From Fragilaria radians (lineage: Eukaryota > Bacillariophyta > Fragilariophyceae > Fragilariales > Fragilariaceae): 22,527 nt of DNA. The stretch covers positions 1 through 22,527 of the forward strand of contig CAAAJI010000758.1 of NCBI GenBank assembly GCA_900642245.1, in the 5' to 3' direction. The position numbers and the translations under genes were made by a program. This document shows positions 6,690 to 12,774 of this stretch, one piece after another; the stretch's first letter is position 1, and every line of letters begins with the position of its first letter. The notes under the pieces were generated by a model. That model searched no databases. It worked only from the letters and a program-made list of their open reading frames with translations, and was not told where the DNA came from.

Positions 6690-7031
6690 ATGGCGCAATC
6701 AAACAATCAGGGTGGGGGAAGTTCTGGCGGAGGTGGCTCGTCTGATCGCGGCTTCGCGGCGATGGACGAACGCGAACAGCGTGAAATCGCGAGCAAGGGT
6801 GGATCAGCCAGCGGCGGTAACTTCAAGAATGATCCAGAGCGCGCCTCGGAAGCGGGCCGCGAGGGTGGATCAGCCAGCGGCGGTAACTTCAAGAATGATC
6901 CAGATCGCGCCTCGGAGGCGGGCCGCGAAGGTGGATCAGCCAGCGGCGGTAACTTCAGGAATGATCCAGAGCGCGCCTCGGAGGCGGGCCGCGAAGGTGG
7001 CCGAGCCAGTAATCAAGGTGGCAGCCGCTAA
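6690..7031 (+). CDS. KGG-motif (YciG/GsiB-like) stress protein
   Basis: The 113-residue hydrophilic protein starts at ATG 6690, with GGAGG 5 nt upstream; an upstream in-frame start at 6633 lacks such a site and overlaps the promoter. After a Gly/Ser-rich head (residues 2-22) comes RGFAAMDEREQREIASKGGSA, the standard KGG opening. Three nearly identical 22-residue repeats follow (GGSASGGNFKNDPERASEAGRE), then a partial one. The protein lacks hydrophobic segments and is almost certainly disordered and cytoplasmic. Relatives (GsiB, YciG) are induced by stress, starvation or desiccation; the molecular role is not settled. An EcfG-like promoter precedes it and a hairpin follows it. Confidence 0.88.
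   Translation: MAQSNNQGGGSSGGGGSSDRGFAAMDEREQREIASKGGSASGGNFKNDPERASEAGREGGSASGGNFKNDPDRASEAGREGGSASGGNFRNDPERASEAGREGGRASNQGGSR
6798..6995 (+). repeat. Three 66-nt tandem repeats in the KGG gene
   Basis: Units begin at 6798, 6864 and 6930, each starting GGTGGATCAGCCAGCGGCGG, and a degenerate fourth begins at 6996. Units differ at only a few positions (for example GAG/GAT and AAG/AGG codons). The unit is a multiple of three, so copy-number changes stay in frame. Confidence 0.95.
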
Positions 7032-7053
7032 TTAGAACTCTCACAATGAGATT

Positions 7054-7077
7054 GGAGGGTGGCTTAGGCTACCCTTC
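7054..7077 (+). terminator. Hairpin after the KGG gene
   Basis: GGAGGGTGGC (7054-7063) pairs with GCTACCCTTC (7068-7077) across a TTAG loop, allowing two G-U pairs. A short AATTT tract follows. It begins 22 nt after the stop codon. The T-run is weak, so termination efficiency is uncertain. Confidence 0.5.
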
Positions 7078-7253
7078 AATTTCGTGGGACGGATAACTTC
7101 CGCAGCGGGAGGCGGCTGATTCTCCATTGGATGAAGCATGAATTAGCGACTTGATTCAATCCTAAGTTAGTGCGTAAAATAGCTCATTCAAACCAATGTT
7201 ATAGTTTTGAGTTTCAATTCCCCCGATCAGTAATTGCGACAGGGGAAGAGCTT

Positions 7254-7523
7254 GTGACCAACGAAATACAATATCATTTAAAGCGTTCCAAGGTTGAGCG
7301 GGACATCGCCTATCGGGCACCTTTGGATTGTGTCTCGGATGCGCACATGAGGTTATCCGCCCTTCATCTCAGCCGGGCCTTGCTCTTGCAAGAAGTGCAA
7401 CTGAGGCCGGTCGGCAATGTGACTCCGATTGGTCGCAAGCCGGAGTTGTCCGCTGAACCAACGAGCGAACCTGGTGCTAATTTCAGTCATGCGCGCCACG
7501 CCGGGATCAGGTTGGATCTATGA
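7254..7523 (+). CDS. Small hypothetical protein
   Basis: I do not recognise a named family. The preferred start is GTG 7254, because AGGGGA lies 8 nt upstream; an in-frame ATG at 7170 has no such site. The resulting 89-residue protein begins TNEIQYHLKRSKVERDIAYRA and continues SDAHMRLSALHLSRALLLQEV. This helical layout (charged helix, short loop, then AH..LS..HL.RA) resembles small sphingomonad hypotheticals annotated only by length. The last 35 residues are Pro/Glu-rich and look disordered. There is no signal peptide or membrane segment. Base composition is lower in GC than the housekeeping genes. It could be a spurious frame. Confidence 0.45.
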   Translation: MTNEIQYHLKRSKVERDIAYRAPLDCVSDAHMRLSALHLSRALLLQEVQLRPVGNVTPIGRKPELSAEPTSEPGANFSHARHAGIRLDL

Positions 7524-7933
7524 TCGCGCAAGTTCTGCCAACTTGGATGCCGCAATTCGCCTCAAGAAACGCATCTGAGCAAGGCCCACAAGCGTTCGTC
7601 TCGGGCCGAAGCCAGCGAGCAAATGCCGTTATGGCCGTGGCCATCACTGCTCGCCAAATGACAAAAGACGGACGTTAGAATACGCGCAGTCTGCCAGTTT
7701 TTCGCTATCGCCGAGTATCTCCGAACTTGGAGTAGCTTTGCCATACCCAATAACATTTGGGGGTTGGTTCTCAGCCACTGCAATCCCAATGTCCGCAATG
7801 GGTCGAAAGCGGAATGGCAGCCAAACGATGCTTGTGGGTCGGAAGCTGACGGACTGCTAAGGGTCCAAAGCAGACACTAGTCCCTCGTCCCTTGTTCCCC
7901 TTCGCCCGGGCGCATGTATTTCTGGAAAAGCTC
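7524..7933. other. Gene-free stretch with repeat remnants
   Basis: No frame here shows family resemblance or a usable start. The stretch holds repeat copy E (7789-7876). Around 7661-7675 there is a right-end fragment (AAAAGACGGACGTTA) that may be a broken sixth copy. I see no tRNA-like or riboswitch-like structure. Confidence 0.5.
7789..7876. repeat. Dispersed TGTCCGCTTT-type repeat, copy E (longer form)
   Basis: The left end reads ATGTCCGCAATGGGTCG, followed by AAAGCGGAATGGCAGCC; the right end reads GGGTCCAAAGCAGACA. At 88 nt it is about 24 nt longer than the other copies. An internal GGGTCGGAAGCTGACGG suggests a partial duplication of the right end. Confidence 0.6.
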
Positions 7934-8632
7934 ATGCGGCCGACAATCGACAACCCCAAATTTCGTGCTGCCGCCGAGGTGCTGCTGGCCGCCGCAAGTT
8001 ACATCGCGATCAGCACGACGGCCGCAGGCGCCGTCGATATCGGCTTCCTGTTTCCTGACAGCTGGTCCGGTGCGGAAAGATCGACGGGCGGCGTGTTCCT
8101 GGCCGGAGCCCTGGCCCAGCTTGCACTGGTCCTGTTCGGAGTCTTTGTTCTTCGACTCAAAGACCTGCGGGAGGCGGTTCGTGCAAGCTTTGCCGCTTCG
8201 ACCCGAAAGGCCTGGACCATCGCCCTTATCGCGACGGCGATCCACATCGGCACCGCCTTGCTCTTCTTCATTCCCGAGCCCCAACGGGTGTGGGAATTGT
8301 CCCGACTGAACCTGCTCCTGTCGGCCGTTCCCGCCGCAGACGGCTGGACGCAGGAAGTCCTGTTTCGCGGCTATGTGCTGTTCCGCCTGGCGCGTGCCGG
8401 GGTCCCGGCGATCCCGCAGGTCCTCATTTCCGGCGGCCTTTTCGCGGCAATCCATTTCGGTTACGCGGGGGACAGCGCCTGGGAATTTCTGTCGCCCCTC
8501 GTCGGTACGATGATGCTCGGATGCTTTTACGCCTGGTCGGTGCAAAGCGGTCGGGGGAGTCTGAAGCCGGCGATCTGCTGCCACGTGCTGATCATCATCG
8601 TGCTCCAGCCCTGGCTCGCGCTCGCGCGCTGA
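7934..8632 (+). CDS. CPBP-family (CAAX-type) intramembrane protease homologue
   Basis: The protein is 232 residues from ATG 7934, with GGAAAAG just upstream; an upstream in-frame TTG at 7892 is disfavoured. Several membrane helices are evident (about 13-33, 55-74, 94-113, 160-176, 185-203, 214-230). The three CPBP motifs are in order: QEVLFRGY at 140-147, FAAIH at 170-174, and H217 in the last helix. The family consensus for motif 1 is EExxxR, so the first acidic residue is glutamine here. Bacterial members act in prenyl-type proteolysis, bacteriocin immunity or membrane-protein scaffolding; the substrate cannot be predicted. The gene stands alone and converges on guaA. Confidence 0.85.
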   Translation: MRPTIDNPKFRAAAEVLLAAASYIAISTTAAGAVDIGFLFPDSWSGAERSTGGVFLAGALAQLALVLFGVFVLRLKDLREAVRASFAASTRKAWTIALIATAIHIGTALLFFIPEPQRVWELSRLNLLLSAVPAADGWTQEVLFRGYVLFRLARAGVPAIPQVLISGGLFAAIHFGYAGDSAWEFLSPLVGTMMLGCFYAWSVQSGRGSLKPAICCHVLIIIVLQPWLALAR

Positions 8633-8689
8633 TGGGCACTGCGACTATGTCCGTCTCCGCGGAACGCGAACCTTAACCCAAGGCCGCGG

Positions 8690-10252
8690 TCATTCCCACT
8701 CGATCGTCCCCGGCGGCTTCGACGTATAGTCGTAAACCACGCGGTTGATGCCCTTGACCTCGTTGACGATCCGCGTCGCGAAGCCGCCGAGGAAGGCCGC
8801 GTCGAACGGATAGACGTCGGCGGTCATGCCATCGACGCTGGTCACCGCGCGCAACGCACAGACATTGTCGTAGGTGCGATAGTCGCCCATCACGCCGACC
8901 GTCTTGACCGGCAGCAGCACCGCGAACGCCTGCCAGATGGCGTCGTACAGCCCGGCATTGCGGATTTCCTCGAGATAGATGGCGTCGGCCTTGCGCAGGA
9001 TGTCGCAACGCTCCTTGGTCACCTCGCCCGGGATGCGGATCGCGAGACCGGGCCCGGGGAAGGGGTGGCGACCGACGAACGCCTCGTCGAGCCCCAGCTC
9101 TCGGCCGAGCGCTCGGACTTCGTCCTTAAACAATTCGCGCAAGGGCTCGACCAGCGCCATGTTCATCCGCTCGGGCAGTCCGCCGACATTGTGGTGGCTC
9201 TTGATCGTCACCGACGGCCCGCCGGTGAAGCTGACGCTTTCGATCACGTCGGGATAGAGCGTGCCCTGCGCCAGGAAGTCCGCGCCGCCGATCCGCTTCG
9301 CTTCCTCCTCGAACACCGCGATGAATTCGCCGCCGATGAACTTGCGCTTGGCCTCGGGGTCGGTGACGCCCGCCAGTCCCGCCATGAACCGCGCCTCGGC
9401 ATCGACCACCACCAGCGGGATATTGTAATGGTCGCGGAACAGCGCCTCGACCTGTTCGCGCTCGTTCATCCGAAGCAGCCCGTGATCGACCAGCACGCAG
9501 GTCAATTGCTCCCCGATCGCCTCGTGGATCAGGATTGCGGCGACCGAGCTGTCGACCCCACCCGACAGTCCGCAGATCACTCGTCCGTCCCCGACCTGGG
9601 CGCGGATCTCGGCGATCTTCGCGTCGCGATAGCCGGCCATCGACCAGTCGCCGGTCACCCCGCATACCCGATGCACGAAATTGGCCAGCAGCCGCGCGCC
9701 GTCCGGCGTGTGCACCACCTCGGGGTGGAACTGGGTTCCATAATAACGCCGCGCCTCGTCGGCGATCACCGCGAATGGAGCGCCGTCGGACACCGCGACG
9801 ATCCGGAACCCCGGCGCGAACTCGGTCACCTTGTCGCCGTGGCTCATCCACACCTGGTGCCGTTCGCCGACCGACCACAGGCCCTCGAACAGCTGGCAGT
9901 CCTCGGTCACCGTCAGATAAGCGCGGCCAAATTCGCCCGCATCGCCCGCTTCGACCGTCCCGCCTAGCTGGTGGCTCATCACCTGCTGGCCGTAGCAGAT
10001 GCCGAGGATCGGGACCCCGCTGTCGAACAGGATCTGCGGGGCGCGGGGGCTGTTCTCCTCGGGCACCCCGGCCGGCGATCCAGACAGGATCACGCCCCGC
10101 GGGGCGAGCCGCTCGAATGCCGCCGCCGCACTCTGGAACGGCGCGATCTCGCAATAGACCCCCGCCTCGCGCACCCGCCGCGCAATCAGCTGGGTTACCT
10201 GGCTTCCGAAGTCGACGATGAGGATGGATTGGTGGGGGGTGTTTGCCGTCAT
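8690..10252 (-). CDS. guaA: GMP synthase (glutamine-hydrolysing)
   Basis: GuaA converts XMP to GMP with ATP and glutamine in purine synthesis. The protein is 520 residues, the usual length, from ATG 10252 (MTANTPHQSILIVDFGSQ). The class I glutamine amidotransferase domain (1-190) has nucleophile C86 in GICYGQQ and the H176/E178 pair in QFHPEV. The ATP-pyrophosphatase domain carries the PP-loop SGGVDSS at 230-236. The C-terminal dimerisation domain ends in the conserved TSKPPGTIEWE. No clear ribosome site precedes the ATG. It lies downstream of, but is separated by a terminator from, the YGQGYG-repeat gene. The ORF is intact, which shows that the assembly is reliable here. Confidence 0.98.
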   Translation of the reverse strand: MTANTPHQSILIVDFGSQVTQLIARRVREAGVYCEIAPFQSAAAAFERLAPRGVILSGSPAGVPEENSPRAPQILFDSGVPILGICYGQQVMSHQLGGTVEAGDAGEFGRAYLTVTEDCQLFEGLWSVGERHQVWMSHGDKVTEFAPGFRIVAVSDGAPFAVIADEARRYYGTQFHPEVVHTPDGARLLANFVHRVCGVTGDWSMAGYRDAKIAEIRAQVGDGRVICGLSGGVDSSVAAILIHEAIGEQLTCVLVDHGLLRMNEREQVEALFRDHYNIPLVVVDAEARFMAGLAGVTDPEAKRKFIGGEFIAVFEEEAKRIGGADFLAQGTLYPDVIESVSFTGGPSVTIKSHHNVGGLPERMNMALVEPLRELFKDEVRALGRELGLDEAFVGRHPFPGPGLAIRIPGEVTKERCDILRKADAIYLEEIRNAGLYDAIWQAFAVLLPVKTVGVMGDYRTYDNVCALRAVTSVDGMTADVYPFDAAFLGGFATRIVNEVKGINRVVYDYTSKPPGTIEWE

Positions 10253-10299
10253 GATGGGCGGATAAGGAGCCGGGCGCGTCAACGCAACCGCACACAACA

Positions 10300-10329
10300 A
10301 AGCGCGCGCCCCTTGCGGGACGCGCGCTT
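10300..10329 (-). terminator. Intrinsic terminator after the YGQGYG-repeat gene
   Basis: AAGCGCGCG (10300-10308) is the exact reverse complement of CGCGCGCTT (10321-10329), with an inner CCC/GGG extension. On the minus strand the stem is followed by TTTGTTGTGTG. It lies 24 nt after the stop codon at 10353 and upstream of guaA, so it separates the two genes. Confidence 0.7.
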
Positions 10330-10352
10330 CGTTTCACGTCGGTCGTCGGACC

Positions 10353-10907
10353 TTAGCGGCGACGATCGATGTCGACGTCGGTCACCTGGCCGCGGAAGTT
10401 GACCTTGCAGTTGAACTGCAGCTGGCGGGCGCCATAGCCCTGGTTCCCGTAGCCATAGCCCTGGTTGCCGTAGCCCTGGTTGCCGTAGGCACCGCGGACC
10501 GCGCCGGCGCGGGCGAGACCGTAGACCTTCAGCCCGTTGCTGCGGCGCTCGACGTTGGTCACGCGGGTAACCCGGGCGCCGTTATAGCCCTGGTTGTAGC
10601 CGGTGTTGCCGTAGCCGCCATACTGGCCGTAGTTGACGCCGTAGCCGCCGTTATAGCCGTTCAGGCGCGCTTCGGTCGCACGGACGCACATGTCGATCGC
10701 ATAGCGGTCGTTCTGCTGGTAGTTCTGGCCGCCGAGAATCCCGTTGAGGATCTGCCCGACGACATTGTTGTTGCCGTAGCCCTGGTTGTATCCGCCGTAG
10801 CCCTGGCCGTAGCCCTGCTGGGGATAATATTGCGCGGCCGCGGGGGCCGCCGTCACCAGTGCCGCGATCGCCGCACCACCGAACATGAGTTTTGAAACAG
10901 CCTTCAT
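10353..10907 (-). CDS. Secreted Gly/Tyr/Asn/Gln-rich repeat protein
   Basis: The 184-residue protein starts at ATG 10907, with AGGAGAGG upstream. Residues 1-25 are a signal peptide (MKAVSKLMFGGAAIAALVTAAPAAA-QYY). Low-complexity YGQGYGGYNQGYGNNN and NQGYG repeats fill residues 26-65, 85-110 and 140-160. Between and after them are ordered segments: a cysteine-containing helix (YAIDMCVRATEARLNGYNGG), VTRVTNVERRSNGLKVYGLARAG, and the C-terminal strand LQFNCKVNFRGQVTDVDIDRR. The two cysteines may form a disulfide. Secreted relatives with this conserved core are known in sphingomonads, but the function is unknown. The repeats are aromatic and polar, as in adhesive or phase-separating proteins; that is speculation. 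Confidence 0.8.
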   Translation of the reverse strand: MKAVSKLMFGGAAIAALVTAAPAAAQYYPQQGYGQGYGGYNQGYGNNNVVGQILNGILGGQNYQQNDRYAIDMCVRATEARLNGYNGGYGVNYGQYGGYGNTGYNQGYNGARVTRVTNVERRSNGLKVYGLARAGAVRGAYGNQGYGNQGYGYGNQGYGARQLQFNCKVNFRGQVTDVDIDRRR

Positions 10908-11044
10908 GGCAAGCCTCTCCTGTCAAACGCACACGCCCCACGATTGGAGCGCCGTTGAAACGCATCTAGGGCGATTCGGCTGCATCGCCGCTGAATGCGA
11001 CGGTGGCCAACGGTTCATCTAGGTTAACAGGACGAGGCCGGCCG

Positions 11045-11494
11045 TTACGCCGCCTCCATCTCCTCGTCGCCCATCACCGGGCCCGAATCCAGGCCCTTGG
11101 CGGAAACGTCGCGGTCGACCAGTTGGATGATCGACATCGACGCGGAGTCGGACATGCGGATGCTGTCCATCGCCTTGCCATGCTTGCCGATGGCGCCCTT
11201 GACGATGCGGCAATAGCCGCCCTCGCGCGTCGCATAGCGCTCCGCCAGCACGTCGAACAGCTTGACCAGCTGCGTGTCGTCCATCAACCGGCTCATCGCC
11301 AGCCGGCGGTTCGACAGGCCGCCCTTCTTGGCCAGCGTGATCAGTTTCTCGACGTAGGGCCGAAGCTCCTTCGCCTTGGCGGTGGTGGTGGAGATCTGCT
11401 CATGCTTGATGAGCGCGGCAGCCATGTTGCGGAGCATCGCGATACGATGGGCCGAAGTGCGCTGCAATTTACGATGGCCAACACGATGGCGCAT
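11045..11494 (-). CDS. rplQ: 50S ribosomal protein L17
   Basis: L17 binds 23S rRNA near the exit tunnel. The protein has 149 residues and starts MRHRVGHRKLQRTSAHRIAMLRNMAAALI, the universal L17 opening, at ATG 11494 behind AAGGA (8 nt). The TTTAKAKELRPYVEKLITLAKKG segment and C-terminal GCRIVK-like strand (GGYCRIVKGAIG) are intact, followed by the acidic extension seen in alphaproteobacteria. In nearly all bacteria rplQ follows rpoA directly. Here rpoA is about 5.7 kb upstream, separated by a restriction island and a terminator, so rplQ must rely on another promoter in the region upstream of 11495. I cannot place that promoter with confidence. Confidence 0.98.
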   Translation of the reverse strand: MRHRVGHRKLQRTSAHRIAMLRNMAAALIKHEQISTTTAKAKELRPYVEKLITLAKKGGLSNRRLAMSRLMDDTQLVKLFDVLAERYATREGGYCRIVKGAIGKHGKAMDSIRMSDSASMSIIQLVDRDVSAKGLDSGPVMGDEEMEAA

Positions 11495-11662
11495 GATGTC
11501 ATTCCTTGTTCGTCGGGGATCCGGATAGGGTTCCCACCAAAGTACTACTTTGATGGGTCCTGGTTATCCCAGCCACGCGGCACTCATCGGCGGCCGCGCA
11601 AATCCGTCTCGTCAGGAGAACGGCTCCTCAACCCGATCCCCTCCGCAAAGTCAAGCTTCCCG
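11495..11662. other. Gap upstream of rplQ with a short hairpin
   Basis: CCCACCAAAGTA (11533-11544) and TACTTTGATGGG (11546-11557) form a near-perfect inverted repeat with one mismatch. No T-run follows on either strand, so it is not an obvious terminator. As the leader of the displaced rplQ, this gap should contain its promoter or a regulatory site. Confidence 0.35.
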
Positions 11663-12482
11663 CTACCCCCGAACCCATCCCGGCGGGATCCATTCCTCCC
11701 CGTCCTGGCTCCACCCGTCCTCGGTCCGCTCGCGATCGAGGATCTCCCGCGTCCGCTCCAGTTTCTCGATGATCCGGTCGCGGATCGCCTGGATCTCGTC
11801 CTCGTGCATCGAGTCCGCCTGCTCCTGGTAGGTCGGGAAATCGCCCGCGCCCGCTCCCGCCCCCGCATCCCCGCGCGCGCTATACTTCAATATCCCGAGC
11901 GCCTCGCCCACCGTCACCCTCGGCTCCCCCGCCGCCACCGGCAGCGCCTCGGGGTCGAACGTCCGCTCCGCCAGCCGACCAGATGCGCCTCGACCCGCAC
12001 CCGCCCGACCGCGATCGCCGCCGCCCAGCCGCCCGCGAAATGCTTGTCGCGCTTTTGCGCTTGTAGACCGTCGCCTCCGAAAAGCCCGCCGCCTTCGCCG
12101 CCTTCGCGACCTTGGCCGAGGCGGTCAGCTCCACCAAAAACCGCTCCTGCGCCGCCGCATTCCACCGCGAATCCGCAAACCGCCGAGCAACACCTGACTC
12201 CTCTCCCGTACTAACGGGAGAGGACGGACTCGCAACCAGCGAGCCTGGTGAGGGCCCTACCCCGCCTCCGCTTCCCTCATCTCCACCCGAACAAGCCCGC
12301 GCCTCCCGCTCCGCGATCGCCCGCTCCCACGCCACCCGAAAATCGTCATAATTCCTCCGCCGGTTATACGGCCCGCTCACATCGACCCCGGCCAGCGCGG
12401 CCGACCGGGTCACGTTCCCGCACGACCCAAGCGCCGCCAGGAACGGCCGAACCCACTGCGGCTCGAGCTTCGGCGCCGGCAT
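11663..12482 (-). pseudogene. Broken helix-turn-helix (terminase-small-subunit-like) gene
   Basis: The gene starts at ATG 12482 behind GGGGGAAGG. It encodes two helix-turn-helix units: EPQWVRPFLAALGSCGNVTRSAALAGV (YNRRRNYDDFRVAWERAI following) and RWNAAAQERFLVELTASAKVAKAAKAAGFSEATVYKRK. This paired layout resembles small terminase subunits and related sphingomonad hypotheticals. The frame is lost near 12050 (after TVYKRK, at an AAAA run) and the protein-like sequence KRDKHFAGGWAAAIAVGRVRVEAHLV continues in the next frame. It is lost again near 11972, continuing AERTFDPEALPVAAGEPRV to the stop at 11663. Both shifts look like single-base deletions. A REP-like palindrome sits inside the region between the two units. 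No terminase large subunit or portal gene is nearby. Confidence 0.6.
12199..12224. repeat. REP-like palindrome inside the helix-turn-helix gene
   Basis: TCCTCTCCCGT (12199-12209) and ACGGGAGAGGA (12214-12224) are perfect 11-bp inverted arms around ACTA. Nearby GGTGAGGGCCCTACCCCGCC (12248-12267) is typical of what follows such elements in other proteobacteria. It is read in frame as a Gly/Pro/Ser-rich linker between the two HTH units. Confidence 0.7.
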
Positions 12483-12774
12483 TACGCCTTCCCCCGTTCT
12501 TCGTGGGAGGCGGCCCATCACCCGCGGAGCCGATGGTGGAGCCCTCATCGCGATACACGATGTCCAGCACGGCCGAGGGGTGCATCGCGCCAGCCCGCAG
12601 GAAATAGGAGGACATGATCACGCTCATCGGCATCCGCACCCGCCGCCCCGCCGAGCCGGGAACCACCCGCCGAACCCCCTGCGACGCCCGCGCCAGTAAC
12701 AGAATGTCCGGCGAGCAACGCGACAGCCGAACCGGCTCCGCAATCGCGCCCGCCAGATCGTCGATGATTTTCAC
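12364..12774 (-). CDS. Possible small protein coupled to truncated hsdR
   Basis: I do not recognise this 136-residue frame. It starts at GTG 12774, overlapping the stop of hsdR as GTGA, with GGAAGG about 9 nt upstream, an arrangement that favours coupled translation. The first 80 residues (KIIDDLAGAIAEPVRLSRCSP, then SVIMSSYFLRAGAMHPSAVLDIV) have good GC at third codon positions and a protein-like pattern. The last 40 residues are Gly/Arg/Ala-rich and overlap the start of the helix-turn-helix gene in another frame, so the real end may be earlier or the gene itself broken. It could instead be part of whatever replaced the hsdR C-terminus. Confidence 0.35.
   Translation of the reverse strand: MKIIDDLAGAIAEPVRLSRCSPDILLLARASQGVRRVVPGSAGRRVRMPMSVIMSSYFLRAGAMHPSAVLDIVYRDEGSTIGSAGDGPPPTKNGGRRNAGAEARAAVGSAVPGGAWVVRERDPVGRAGRGRCERAV

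Noticed and set aside
6798..6995. CRISPR-like array
   Set aside because: The 66-nt units are contiguous, have no spacers, and encode an in-frame KGG repeat protein.
6490..7035. 181-residue plus-strand frame over the repeat and KGG gene
   Set aside because: Its N-terminus translates repeat copy D (FGSNADRPLNDRHGWKADI), and the rest is the KGG repeat in the wrong frame.
7562..7959. Minus-strand small ORFs in the gap before the CPBP gene
   Set aside because: They translate repeat copy E and flanks, have no ribosome sites, and match no family pattern I know.
9065..10402. Long frames on both strands over guaA
   Set aside because: They show no family pattern and overlap the unambiguous guaA frame.
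11663..12482. Start of a prophage or gene transfer agent packaging module
   Set aside because: No large terminase, portal or capsid gene is nearby; only small-terminase-like HTH units are seen.
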